A stretch of DNA of 64,000 nt from Jiangella gansuensis DSM 44835 (GTDB lineage Bacteria; Actinomycetota; Actinomycetes; Jiangellales; Jiangellaceae), in NCBI RefSeq assembly GCF_000515395.1, contig NZ_KI911782.1:1465090-1529089 (forward strand), in the 5' to 3' direction. Positions within the stretch are counted from its first letter, which is position 1. Each line of letters starts with the position of its first letter. Of this stretch, positions 17,158 through 24,989 are shown in pieces. Position numbers and translations under genes: made by a program. The notes under the pieces are model-generated. The model was not told the DNA's origin and made no database searches. It saw only the letters and a list, made by a program, of their open reading frames with translations.

Positions 17158-18000
17158 TCAGGCGGTGACGCGCGGCGACTCCGGCTGGGCGTCGGCGGTC
17201 ACGTCGGCGTCCATTGTCGCACGCTCCGTGGATGCCTCTGACCCGTCCTCGGCGCGCTGATCGATGTGATGCTCGTCGCGCTGCGCCGGTGGCGGCGGTG
17301 GCGGCGGGGTGACCGTCGTACGACGCGGCGCACCCGTCGTGGAGCGCGGCGCCTCCGCAGTCGAGCGCGGCGCCTTGGCCGTCGCACGTTGGGCGCCTGC
17401 CGTCGAGCGTTGCGCGCCCGCCGTGGTCGTCCGCCGTCCGGTCATCCCGGTCGCCAGTGCGGCCGCGCAGCCGGCGGCGACGGCGATGTCGCCGGGGCTC
17501 ACGACCTCCGGTCGGGGCGGGAAAGCCACGGGAACGACCTTGCCCAGGAACGGCAGCGTGGTGCCTTCGCCGATGGCGGTGACCCGGCCGGTCTCCTCGG
17601 CCGGGTCGGCGCCGCCTGGCGTGGTGGCCCGGTTCCCGGCGTCGGCGGTCATCGTCGGCGTGACTCCCGCGCGCTCCTGCGCGGTCGTGGAGATCGGCAT
17701 GGCGCCGTTGAGCATGATGACCAGACCGTTGGCGGCCAGGCCGAGGGCGATCAGCCGGGCACCGTGGTAGCCGCGGTTGAGCCAGGCGTAGAACCCGAGC
17801 GTGAACCAGCACAGCGCGGTCAGCGTGGGCAGCAGCGGTTCCCAGGCCCAGCTGCCGGCCACACCCAGTGCGTACAGGCCCAGCGCCGTGAGAATGAGCC
17901 GGCTGCGGATCGGTGGATGAGCGGCCAGTCGGCGCAGGCGCCCGCGGCGTGCGTAGCCCGCCGCCAGGCCGGCGGCCAGGGCGAGCAGGACGAGCGCCAT
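17158..18000 (-). CDS. DUF5317-family membrane protein with repetitive tail
   Basis: The 280-residue product has about four to five membrane segments in the first 150 residues (MALVLLALAAGLAAGYARRG ... GLAANGLVIMLNGAMPIS) and a segment TTLPFLGKVVPVAFPPRPEVVSPGDIAVA, which is typical of actinobacterial DUF5317 proteins. The function is unknown. The C-terminal third is low-complexity, with a roughly 6-residue repeat (GAQRSTAGAQRATAKAPRST and so on) followed by a run of prolines, then an acidic end. It stands alone on the minus strand between the bL37-like gene and the family D array. Confidence 0.75.
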   Translation of the reverse strand: MALVLLALAAGLAAGYARRGRLRRLAAHPPIRSRLILTALGLYALGVAGSWAWEPLLPTLTALCWFTLGFYAWLNRGYHGARLIALGLAANGLVIMLNGAMPISTTAQERAGVTPTMTADAGNRATTPGGADPAEETGRVTAIGEGTTLPFLGKVVPVAFPPRPEVVSPGDIAVAAGCAAALATGMTGRRTTTAGAQRSTAGAQRATAKAPRSTAEAPRSTTGAPRRTTVTPPPPPPPAQRDEHHIDQRAEDGSEASTERATMDADVTADAQPESPRVTA

Positions 18001-18080
18001 GTTTTCATCCTGACCCGGCTGACGGCGATGGTGTGGGTGCCACGCCCGCGAACTCGGCGGTTCATGGTGGAATGCTCCGT

Positions 18081-18185
18081 GCCCGAGGTGCGCTTCTCAG
18101 CCGAGGGCACGATGAATGCCCGAGGTGCGCTTCTCAGCCGAGGGCACCATGGAATGCCCGAAGAGCGCTTCTCAGCCGAGGACGC
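18081..18185. repeat. Family D tandem repeat array (three units)
   Basis: Three units of about 30 bp recur every 37-38 bp at 18081-18110, 18118-18147 and 18156-18185. The first two are identical (GCCCGAGGTGCGCTTCTCAG then CCGAGGGCAC) and the third has about five changes. The array lies just before the biotinyl-carrier gene, so it is within or close to that gene's leader. The same unit forms the aroA tail at 6456. Confidence 0.9.
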
Positions 18186-18211
18186 GAGGCCCGGGTGCGA
18201 AAGGAGACGGC

Positions 18212-18427
18212 GTGGCGGAGCAGGTGGCTGCCGAAATGGTGGCCAATGTCCACTCTGTGGCGGTATCTGTGGGTGACCAGGTCGATGCCGGCACGACGCT
18301 GCTGGTGCTGGAGTCCATGAAGATGGAGATCCCGGTGCTGTGCGAGGGTGCTGGCCTGGTGTCCGACGTGAAGGTCGGGCCCGGCGACGTGGTTCAGGAG
18401 GGCGACGTCCTGGTCGTCATCTCGTGA
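18212..18427 (+). CDS. Biotin/lipoyl-attachment domain protein (TB7.3-like)
   Basis: The 71-residue protein is a stand-alone biotinyl domain. The acceptor lysine is in ESMKMEIPV near residue 36, and the hammerhead halves are around VHSVAVSVGDQVDAGTTLLVLE and LVSDVKVGPGDVVQEGDVLVVI. Length equals that of M. tuberculosis TB7.3 (Rv3221c), which lies next to sigH-rshA as here. It could serve as a small carrier for an acyl-CoA carboxylase, but its partner is unknown. GTG 18212 has AAGGAG 5 bases upstream. The next gene starts within its stop codon. Confidence 0.92.
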   Translation: MAEQVAAEMVANVHSVAVSVGDQVDAGTTLLVLESMKMEIPVLCEGAGLVSDVKVGPGDVVQEGDVLVVIS

Positions 18428-18816
18428 GTCCGCTCGAGCCGGGGCTGAGCGCCACCGACGAGCATGTCGTCACCGAGGCCGACACCGCGTTGGCGGTCGG
18501 CTCCGGTGACGTCCCGGTGCTGGCGACGCCGCACCTGGTGGCCTGGATGGAAGCGGCGACGGTCGCTGCTGTCGCCGACGCACTGGCCGACGGTGACACC
18601 ACGGTCGGAACGCGGGTCGAGGTCGACCACGTCGCGGCCAGTGCGCTCGGCGCCCGGATCCGGGTCCGGGCCGAGTTGCTGGCCGTCGACGGGCGCGTTC
18701 TGCGCTTCGCCGTCGAAGCCTACGACGACGACGGCGCTCGGGTGGGTGGCGGAACCGTCACGCGCGTCGTCGTGGGGCGCGAGCGGTTCCTGGCCCGCCT
18801 GTCTCAGCGGGCGTAG
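18424..18816 (+). CDS. Thioesterase-superfamily protein (FlK-like hotdog fold)
   Basis: The 130-residue product resembles fluoroacetyl-CoA-thioesterase-type hotdog proteins. The segments VPVLATPHLVAWMEAATVAAVADAL and TTVGTRVEVDHVAASALGARIRVRAELLAVDGRVLRFAVEAYD match the central helix and the two core strands of that fold. The substrate is unknown. GTG 18424 overlaps the biotinyl-carrier stop (GTGA), so the two are made together, which suggests that the pair acts in acyl-CoA metabolism. That link is an inference. Confidence 0.82.
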   Translation: MSPLEPGLSATDEHVVTEADTALAVGSGDVPVLATPHLVAWMEAATVAAVADALADGDTTVGTRVEVDHVAASALGARIRVRAELLAVDGRVLRFAVEAYDDDGARVGGGTVTRVVVGRERFLARLSQRA

Positions 18817-18962
18817 GGGTGGGTCGGCAGGCTCGGCGACCAGTCGTCCGCGGCACGCGGTAGCGGCTCGTGGCGGGGTCCGCCGTCCGATTCCGCCCAC
18901 CTGAGCGTGATGACCGCGGCGGCGACCAGTGCTGCCAGGAGAAGGATGATGACGAGGTTCAT
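18804..18962 (-). CDS. Small single-pass membrane protein (52 residues)
   Basis: A minus-strand frame from ATG 18962 encodes MNLVIILLLAALVAAAVITL followed by a hydrophilic tail ending PSLPTHPYAR. The first 20 residues form one clear membrane helix. Codon use is G/C-rich at third positions. There is no obvious ribosome site before the ATG and the 3' end overlaps the convergent thioesterase gene by 13 bp, which lowers confidence. I recognise no family. It is divergent from the GlxA-type regulator and shares its palindrome-containing upstream region. Confidence 0.5.
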   Translation of the reverse strand: MNLVIILLLAALVAAAVITLRWAESDGGPRHEPLPRAADDWSPSLPTHPYAR

Positions 18963-18988
18963 GGCAGTAATTCTGCTACCGACATCTT

Positions 18989-19006
18989 CCTGCCACTAGT
19001 GGCAGG
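18989..19006. promoter_or_regulatory. Perfect 18-bp palindrome upstream of the GlxA-type regulator
   Basis: CCTGCCACTAGTGGCAGG is a perfect palindrome. Related half-sites follow at about 19028 (CCTGCCA) and 19039 (GTCTGCCAC). The cluster of TGCCA/TGGCA elements within 70 bp of the start of an AraC-type gene suggests an operator array for autoregulation. Confidence 0.7.
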
Positions 19007-19055
19007 TCTGCCGCCATCCGTCGACATCCTGCCAAAGGTCTGCCACACTGTCGGA

Positions 19056-20033
19056 ATGCTGCGAAATGTCGCCACCGTGGTGTTCGACGGCGTCGCTCCG
19101 TTCGAGCTCGGGGTGCTGTGCGAGGCGTTCGGTATCGACCGGTCCGACCAAGGGCTCCCCGTCATGGATTTCGACCTCTGCGGGCATCCGGGGCCGGTGA
19201 AGACGTCGCTGGGGTTCGAGATCGTCATCGAGCACGGTCTGGAGCGGCTGGAGTCCGCCGACCTGATCGGCATCCCGGCGATGCCGCGCGCCAACGTGTT
19301 CCCCGACGAGCTGTTGGACGCGCTGCGGGCCGCCGTCGATCGCGGGGCGAGGGTGCTGTCGGTCTGCTCCGGCGCGTTCGTGCTGGGCGCTGCCGGCCTG
19401 CTGGACGGGAGGCGCTGCACCACGCACTGGATGTACACCGACGAGCTCGCGGCCCGCTTCCCGGAGGCCAAGATCGACCCGGGCGTGCTCTACGTCGACG
19501 ACGACCCCATCATCACCAGCGCCGGTACCGCCGCGGGCATCGACGCCTGTCTGCATCTGTGGCGCAAGGAGTTCGGCGCGGACATGGCGGCCATGGTCGC
19601 GCGCCGGATGGTCGTGCCGCCGCACCGCGACGGCGGCCAGGCCCAGTTCATCGAGGCGCCCATCCGGGCCACCCCGGCGCGCACGCTGGCTGCCATCGTC
19701 GACTACATGGCCGAGCATCTCGATCAGGAGCTCACCGTCGACGACCTCGCGACCCTGGCCAACATGTCGCCGCGGACGTTCGCGCGCCGGTTCCGCGCCG
19801 AGACCGGCACCACGCCCTACGAGTGGCTGCTCACCGCCCGGCTGGCAGCCGCCCAGCGGATGCTGGAGCGCGGCGACGACGTCGTCGAGACGGTGGCCGC
19901 CCGGGCCGGTTTCGGTACTGCCGCGGCGATGCGCCACCACTTCGCCAAGCGGCTCGGCACCACGCCGCAGGCCTACCGGGCCGCGTTCTGCGACCGTGAC
20001 CGGCTTCAGACCCCGGTGGTCGAGCGGGGGTAG
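19056..20033 (+). CDS. GlxA/FtrA-family transcriptional regulator (DJ-1/PfpI plus AraC)
   Basis: The 325-residue protein has a DJ-1/PfpI-like N-terminal domain (MLRNVATVVFDGVAPFELGVLCEAFG; the elbow region RVLSVCSGAFVLGAAGLLDGR carries the Cys) and a C-terminal AraC DNA-binding domain with two helix-turn-helix motifs (LTVDDLATLANMSPRTFARRFRAETGTTPYEWL and VVETVAARAGFGTAAAMRHHFAKRLGTTPQAYR). Such proteins sense small molecules without enzyme activity. ATG 19056 is the conserved family start although the frame is open to 18870. Its 3' end overlaps the convergent ThDP enzyme gene by 28 bp. Confidence 0.9.
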   Translation: MLRNVATVVFDGVAPFELGVLCEAFGIDRSDQGLPVMDFDLCGHPGPVKTSLGFEIVIEHGLERLESADLIGIPAMPRANVFPDELLDALRAAVDRGARVLSVCSGAFVLGAAGLLDGRRCTTHWMYTDELAARFPEAKIDPGVLYVDDDPIITSAGTAAGIDACLHLWRKEFGADMAAMVARRMVVPPHRDGGQAQFIEAPIRATPARTLAAIVDYMAEHLDQELTVDDLATLANMSPRTFARRFRAETGTTPYEWLLTARLAAAQRMLERGDDVVETVAARAGFGTAAAMRHHFAKRLGTTPQAYRAAFCDRDRLQTPVVERG

Positions 20034-21697
20034 GCCACCTCCGGGTCGCACTGGACGTTCAGCAGGTACGGCACGCCTGCGTCGAACGCGCGCCGCAGCG
20101 CGGGCCCGAGGTCGCCCGGCTTGGTGACGGTCTCGCCGGCGCCGCCGAGGGCCTCGACGACGGCGTCGTAGCCGGTGTCCGCGCGCAGGTCGGCCGCGAC
20201 GTCGTAGCCGTACAGGAACCGCATCGGGTGCTTCTCCAAGCCCCAGGCGCCGTTGTTGCCGACGATCATGACCACCGGAAGCTGGTGGCGGACCAGGGTG
20301 TCGACGTCCATCAGCGACATGCCGGCAGCGCCGTCGCCGTACAGCAGCACGACCTGGCTCGACGGGTGGGTGAGCCGGGCCGCGGCGGCGGCACCCGCTC
20401 CGGCGCCGAGGCAGCCGTAGGGGCCGGGGTCCAGCCAACGGCCGGGGCGGCCGGGCTCGATGAGTTTGCCGGCCCACGACACGAAGTCGCCGCCGTCGCC
20501 GATCACCACGGCGTCGTCGTCGAGCACCCGGTTCAGCTCGCCGTAGACGCGGGCCGGGTGTATCGGGTCGGAGTCGGCGGCCAGCAGCGCAGCGTCGCGT
20601 TCGACGGCCGCGGTCGCGGCGTCGCGCAGCCGGCCGGCCCAGTCGCCCCACCGGCGTGTGGAACGCATCCCGTCGAGGATCGCGTCCAGAACCGCGGTCA
20701 GCTCGCCGGCGGCGCTGCCGGCCAGCTCGACGTGGCGGGCGATGCCGTCGGGGGAGTCCATGACGTGCACCACCCGGGCCGGCGGGGCCCCGTCGGCGCC
20801 GCCGAACGTGCCGAAGCCGAGCCGGAAGTCCAGCGGGGTGCCGACCACGAGCACCAGGTCGGCCCGCTTGAACGCGGTGGACCGGGCCCGGGTGATCTGC
20901 AGTTCGTGCCCGCGCGGCAGCACGCCGCGGCCCATGCCGTTGACGATGGCGGGGATGCCGGTCTCGGTGACGAACCGCAGCGCGGCCTCCTCGGCGCCGT
21001 CCATCCAGACGTCGGAGCCGAGGACGACGACCGGGCGCTCGGCCGCGTCCATCTGCGCGGCGATGCCGGCGACGGCGTCGGGGTCCGGCGCCGGTCGCTC
21101 GGCAGGCGGCGTGACGTCCAGCGAGACGTCGGCGAAGCTGTACAGCTCGTCCATCGGGACGTCGACGAAGACCGGCCCGCGGTGCGCGGACGTCGCGACG
21201 CTCAGTGCGCGGTCAATTGCCGGACCGACCTCGGCAGCCGTGGCGGCGGTGGTGGCCAGCTTGGTGACGGGGGCGAGCAGCGGCGGGTGGTCGAGTTCCT
21301 GCAGCGCGCCGGTGCCCCAGCGCCAGGCGGGTGCCCGCCCGCCGATGGCCAGCAGCGGGACGCCGGAGAAGTACGCCTGGGCGATGCCGCTGACGCCGTT
21401 GGTGACGCCGGGACCGGCGGTGAGGACGGCCAGGCCGGGGCGCCGGGTGAGCTTCGCGGTGGCCTCGGCGCCGAACACGGCGGTCTGCTCGTGCCGGACG
21501 TCGACGATGCGGGTGGCGGTGCCCGCGGCGGTGTCGCCGGCGGTGCTCTCGGCCTTGACCACCGCGTCGTACAGCGGGAACACGTGGGCGCCGGAGAGGG
21601 TCCACATGGTCTGCACGCCGTGCGCCTCGGCGACGGCGAGGGCGTGCTGCCCAGCGTGACCGCTGAGGCTCAAGTTGTTGCGCTGCGAAATACTCAC
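20006..21697 (-). CDS. Thiamine-diphosphate enzyme, acetolactate synthase-like
   Basis: The 563-residue protein has the three-domain layout of the POX/ALS family. The N-terminal pyrimidine-binding domain has the catalytic Glu in VDVRHEQTAVFGAEA and the GPGVTNGVSGIAQAY motif. A central domain follows, and the C-terminal pyrophosphate domain carries GDGAAGMSLMDVDTLVRHQL with NN about 28 residues after GDG. The reaction could be acetolactate synthesis or the decarboxylation of a related 2-oxo acid; no regulatory subunit gene is nearby, which argues against a biosynthetic IlvB. The start is GTG 21697. Confidence 0.8.
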   Translation of the reverse strand: MSISQRNNLSLSGHAGQHALAVAEAHGVQTMWTLSGAHVFPLYDAVVKAESTAGDTAAGTATRIVDVRHEQTAVFGAEATAKLTRRPGLAVLTAGPGVTNGVSGIAQAYFSGVPLLAIGGRAPAWRWGTGALQELDHPPLLAPVTKLATTAATAAEVGPAIDRALSVATSAHRGPVFVDVPMDELYSFADVSLDVTPPAERPAPDPDAVAGIAAQMDAAERPVVVLGSDVWMDGAEEAALRFVTETGIPAIVNGMGRGVLPRGHELQITRARSTAFKRADLVLVVGTPLDFRLGFGTFGGADGAPPARVVHVMDSPDGIARHVELAGSAAGELTAVLDAILDGMRSTRRWGDWAGRLRDAATAAVERDAALLAADSDPIHPARVYGELNRVLDDDAVVIGDGGDFVSWAGKLIEPGRPGRWLDPGPYGCLGAGAGAAAAARLTHPSSQVVLLYGDGAAGMSLMDVDTLVRHQLPVVMIVGNNGAWGLEKHPMRFLYGYDVAADLRADTGYDAVVEALGGAGETVTKPGDLGPALRRAFDAGVPYLLNVQCDPEVAYPRSTTGV

Positions 21698-21723
21698 GGT
21701 GCCACGGTAGCCCGCCCGTCCAT

Positions 21724-21771
21724 GATCATCAACGATTTCGGGTGTCTGGGCACCCTGGATCGTTGATGATC
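21724..21771. repeat. Family A intergenic palindrome, copy 2 (variant)
   Basis: GATCATCAACGAT at 21724-21736 pairs perfectly with ATCGTTGATGATC at 21759-21771. The outer CCATGATCATCA matches family A while the inner arm differs. It lies between the ThDP enzyme start and the DUF2785 gene stop, so it may end the latter. Confidence 0.8.
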
Positions 21772-21793
21772 GCGGGCCTGGCTCAATGGGGAG

Positions 21794-22675
21794 CTACGGC
21801 TGGCGGTAGAGCCAGCGGGCGCTGCCGCGCAGCGCGGCCTGCAGCGCGATGAGCAGGTCCGAGCGCACCGACGGCATCGCCTTGACACTGCTGGCGGTGT
21901 CCTGCGCCGGGGTGCCCTGCACGCCCAGCAGCAGCTGCAGGTGCAGCGACCGGACGTAGTCGAGGGTGTTCTCCCGAGCCGCGGCGCCGGGTGCCGGCGG
22001 AGGGGAGTCGTCCTGCCAGGCCTGCGCAAGCCGCTCGAGCCAGTTCTCCAGCGCCTCGATGGCGACCAGGTCCCGGTGCAGGATGGACATGGTGGCGTAG
22101 GCCAGGCGCTGCCCCTCGCCGGCGGAGAAGCGGTACGGGGTGCGGGTGCCGAGCCGTTCGGCCACGACGTCCAGCAGCACCCGTAACTCGTCGGCGCCCA
22201 GGTGCCGCGAGGCGCTGAGCGCGCCCAGCACGTCGGCGCCGTGCGCGACGGCGTTGGCCCAGCCCTGGGAGGGGGTCCACCCGCGCAGGTCGCGCTCGCC
22301 GAGAAACCAGCCGACGGCCTGGTCGGCCCAGGTGAGGACGGCCGTGGGGTGCAGCCCGTGGGTGACGTTGTCGCGCGCGATGACCTCGGCCAGGATGCTC
22401 GCGGAGTAGGAGCGGCGCAGCACCGACGGGGTGCCTTCCTCGCCCAGCCCCTTGCGCAACCCGACGGCCAGGCCGTCGCCCAGGCCGATCAGGAGCTCGT
22501 CGTACACGCCCTCGCGCACCCACGCCTGCAGAACGGAGTGGGCGATGTCCTCGCGCACGTGCGGGTCGGGGTCGCCCAGCATGGTGACCAGTTCGATGGT
22601 GAGCTCGTCCAGGGCGGCGCCCTGGGGTAGCCGGAAGCCGCCCGCTACCACGCGCTCCCAGTACGACTGCTGCAC
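21794..22675 (-). CDS. DUF2785 domain protein
   Basis: The 293-residue product is helical, with motifs such as LVTMLGDPDPHVREDIAHSVLQAWV near residue 30, FLGERDLRGWTPSQGWANAVAHGADVLGALSASRHL in the middle and LAYATMSILHRDLVAIEALENWLERL. These fit DUF2785, a family of unknown function with HEAT-like helices. The frame is open far upstream, but GTG 22675 has GAGGA 8 bases away and starts where the similarity begins. The gene is divergent from pdtaS, 66 bp away. Confidence 0.75.
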   Translation of the reverse strand: MQQSYWERVVAGGFRLPQGAALDELTIELVTMLGDPDPHVREDIAHSVLQAWVREGVYDELLIGLGDGLAVGLRKGLGEEGTPSVLRRSYSASILAEVIARDNVTHGLHPTAVLTWADQAVGWFLGERDLRGWTPSQGWANAVAHGADVLGALSASRHLGADELRVLLDVVAERLGTRTPYRFSAGEGQRLAYATMSILHRDLVAIEALENWLERLAQAWQDDSPPPAPGAAARENTLDYVRSLHLQLLLGVQGTPAQDTASSVKAMPSVRSDLLIALQAALRGSARWLYRQP

Positions 22676-22741
22676 AGGAGCAATCCTCGCAGAACCACCT
22701 CCGCTGAGGGAAGCGAGGGATGGCGGGCTACGCTCGACACC

Positions 22742-24205
22742 GTGCCGTCGCTCAACGACGTGGTCCACCGTCACACCGACCTCTCCGAGGCGGATCTGGA
22801 CTGGCTGCATGCCCTCATTGCGGACTGGCAGCTGCTGGCGGACCTCTCCTTCGCTGACCTGGTGCTCTGGGTGCCCGACCGCGACGGCGAGGGCTACCGC
22901 GCCGTCGCCCAGATGCGCCCCACCACCGGCCCGACGGCCTACGTCGAGGACCTCGTCGGGTCCTACCTGGTCAAGGGCCGCCGGCCGCTCATCGACACCG
23001 CTTACACCGAGGGCGTCATCCGCCGCGAAGGCGACCCGGAATGGTGGGACGACGTGCCGGTGCGGGTCGAAGCCATCCCGGTGCGGCACGAGGGCCGGGT
23101 CATCGCGGTCATCGGCCGGCACACGAACCTCGTCGCCGTGCGCACGCCCAGCCGGCTGGAGCTGTCGTACCTCGAGTGCGGCAGCCAGCTCGCCACCCTG
23201 ATCACCGAGGGCCGGTTCCCGCATTCGCGGGCCACCGACATGGGCCGGCGCGGCGCGCCCCGGGTGGGTGACGGCCTGGTGCGCCTGGACGCCGACGGGG
23301 TCGCGCTCTACGCCAGCCCGAACGCGGTGTCGGCGTACCGGCGGCTCGGCCTGGCCGCAGATCTGGTCGGGCAGCACCTCGGCAAGGCGACCGCCACGCT
23401 GGCGCCGCCGCCGGGTGCCCGCGACGAGCCCCTGGAGGCGATCCTCGGCGGCCACCAGCACATCCGCACCGAGATCGAGGGCAACGGCGCGGTCATGACG
23501 TTGCGGGTGATCCCGCTCGACCCCGGCGGGCGGCACGTCGGCGCGCTCGCGCTGTGCCGCGACGTGACCGAGGTGCGCCGTCGTGAGCGGGAACTGCTGA
23601 CCAAGGACGCGACCATCCGCGAGATCCACCACCGCGTCAAGAACAACCTGCAGACGGTGGCGGCGCTGCTGAGGTTGCAGTCGCGGCGCATCGCCTCGGC
23701 GGAGGGCCGGGCGGCGCTGGACGAGGCGGTTCGGCGGGTGGGCTCGATCGCGATCGTGCACGAGACGCTGTCGCAGACCGTCGACGACACCGTCGCCTTC
23801 GACGACGTCGCCGACCGGCTGCTTGCCATGGTGGCGGAGGTGGCCGCCACCTCGGCCGAGGTACGGGCCCGGCGCACCGGGACGTTCGGCGTCCTGGGGG
23901 CCGAGACCGCGACGCCGCTGGCCATGACGCTCACCGAGGTGCTGCAGAACGCCGTCGAGCACGGCCTGGACCGGCGGCGCGGCGAGGTCACGCTGGCCGC
24001 CGACCGCGACGACGGCCGGTTACTGGTGACCGTGGACGACGACGGGGTGGGGCTCCCTGACGGCTTCGACCCGGCGACGACGGGGAACCTGGGCCTGCAG
24101 ATCGTCCGCACCCTCGTGGTGGGTGAGCTGAACGGAACACTCGACATCGGGCCGCGTCCGGGCGGCGGCACGCGCGTGGTGCTGGACCTCCCGGTGGGGA
24201 GCTGA
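22742..24205 (+). CDS. pdtaS: Sensor histidine kinase PdtaS
   Basis: The 487-residue soluble kinase has an N-terminal GAF-like domain (about 15-150), a PAS-like domain (about 180-275), a HisKA_2 dimerisation domain with IREIHHRVKNNLQTVAALLRLQSRRI (phospho-acceptor His296 or His297) and a C-terminal HATPase domain with LTEVLQNAVEHGL, DDDGVGLPDGFD and NLGLQIVRTLV. This is the layout of M. tuberculosis PdtaS (Rv3220c), which phosphorylates the RNA-binding ANTAR regulator PdtaR. No pdtaR gene lies here. The GTG start at 22742 gives the conserved N-terminus. It lies between the SigR block and whiB1, as in mycobacteria. Confidence 0.93.
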   Translation: MPSLNDVVHRHTDLSEADLDWLHALIADWQLLADLSFADLVLWVPDRDGEGYRAVAQMRPTTGPTAYVEDLVGSYLVKGRRPLIDTAYTEGVIRREGDPEWWDDVPVRVEAIPVRHEGRVIAVIGRHTNLVAVRTPSRLELSYLECGSQLATLITEGRFPHSRATDMGRRGAPRVGDGLVRLDADGVALYASPNAVSAYRRLGLAADLVGQHLGKATATLAPPPGARDEPLEAILGGHQHIRTEIEGNGAVMTLRVIPLDPGGRHVGALALCRDVTEVRRRERELLTKDATIREIHHRVKNNLQTVAALLRLQSRRIASAEGRAALDEAVRRVGSIAIVHETLSQTVDDTVAFDDVADRLLAMVAEVAATSAEVRARRTGTFGVLGAETATPLAMTLTEVLQNAVEHGLDRRRGEVTLAADRDDGRLLVTVDDDGVGLPDGFDPATTGNLGLQIVRTLVVGELNGTLDIGPRPGGGTRVVLDLPVGS

Positions 24206-24275
24206 GGGCAGCGGCCGGTGTGCGGCCGCGCCCGTAGGTCGCCGGTGAGCTCGGTCGTCCGTGAGAGCTCGTCGG

Positions 24276-24584
24276 CCGGCTTTGCAATGGGCACCTAGGC
24301 GCACCACCCGGTGTTGGCCGCCGCGGTGGATGACGACGCGGCGTCATCGTGGTCGATGATCGAGCCCCCAGCCGGTCCCGTCGCGGGCACGTGTTCGTTC
24401 GCCGACGACGTCAGCGTGACGACCGCAGGACCCGCAGCGGCAGGGGCATCGTCGCGACAGCGCAGATCCAGCCAGTGCGCCGCGATGGCGGGTGGATCGG
24501 TGGGCCCAGGGCGCCACTGATCCACCCGCCATCGACGGTAGGCGCGGCGGGACCGGTGCGTATAGGTGTCCATTGCAAAGCCGG
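24276..24584. other. 309-bp element with terminal inverted repeats and an internal 92-residue ORF
   Basis: The ends are inverted copies: CCGGCTTTGCAATGGGCACC at 24276 onward, and its near-complement ending at 24584, with about 30 bp matching apart from a few positions. Inside are a perfect 16-bp stem (24483-24498 with 24519-24534) and a 7-bp stem GATGACG / CGTCATC at about 24328-24348. A minus-strand ORF starts at ATG 24573 inside the right repeat and stops at TAG 24295-24297 inside the left repeat. It encodes MDTYTHRSRRAYRRWRVDQW and onward, with no recognised domain and no ribosome site. It could be a MITE-like element, a structured RNA or a gene cassette. No target-site duplication was identified. 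Confidence 0.7.
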
Positions 24585-24684
24585 TCGCAGCGTCACCCGC
24601 CGATCTGCGTCCGGTTCCGGGGCCGGCGAGGGTCGCTACCGAAACCCCGCCGCCGTAACCCGCCGCCGGTGTCCGGACATGCCG

Positions 24685-24715
24685 ACGCCCCGCCGTCCGG
24701 GGCCTGGCGGGGCGT
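24685..24715 (-). terminator. Terminator of whiB1
   Basis: ACGCCCCGCC at 24685-24694 pairs with GGCGGGGCGT at 24706-24715 around an 11-base loop. It lies 23 bp beyond the whiB1 stop. Confidence 0.75.
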
Positions 24716-24737
24716 GATGCGTCGGAGTGAGGGCCGA

Positions 24738-24989
24738 TCAGTAAGCGCGGGCCCGGGCGCGGGCGTTGCGGCGCTTGAGCGCGCGACGCTCGTCCTCGGA
24801 CAGGCCACCCCAGACGCCGGCGTCCTGGCCGCTTTCCAGCGCCCAGCTCAGGCAGGACTCGCGGACGTCGCAACGGCGGCAGACGGTCTTGGCCTCCTCG
24901 ATCTGGAGCAACGCGGGCCCGGTGTTCCCGATGGGGAAGAACAGCTCCGGGTCCTCGTCGCGACAGGCGGCACGGTGGCGCCAATCCAT
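24738..24989 (-). CDS. whiB1: WhiB1-type iron-sulphur transcription factor
   Basis: The 83-residue protein carries the four WhiB cysteines (Cys9, Cys37, Cys40, Cys46) that hold a [4Fe-4S] cluster, the turn GVWGG and the basic C-terminal segment LKRRNARARARAY. The N-terminus MDWRHRAACRDEDPELFFP is almost the same as mycobacterial WhiB1, an essential nitric-oxide-sensitive regulator that binds SigA. That similarity fixes the ATG at 24989 although the frame is open to 25040. The gene has a hairpin terminator and a CRP-like site upstream. Confidence 0.96.
   Translation of the reverse strand: MDWRHRAACRDEDPELFFPIGNTGPALLQIEEAKTVCRRCDVRESCLSWALESGQDAGVWGGLSEDERRALKRRNARARARAY

Noticed and set aside
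17290-17440. Repeats in the DUF5317 tail as a possible minisatellite element
   Set aside because: They encode a low-complexity protein repeat (AQRSTAG-like) within a real gene and need no separate element.
18094-18427. Longer form of the biotinyl-carrier protein starting within the family D array ([10 protein letters not shown]...)
   Set aside because: The repeat-encoded extension has no homology to the domain, and GTG 18212 has a proper ribosome site and gives the usual length.
21794-23962. 722-residue extended minus-strand frame for the DUF2785 protein
   Set aside because: The N-terminal 430 residues are the antisense of pdtaS; the real start is GTG 22675 with GAGGA upstream.
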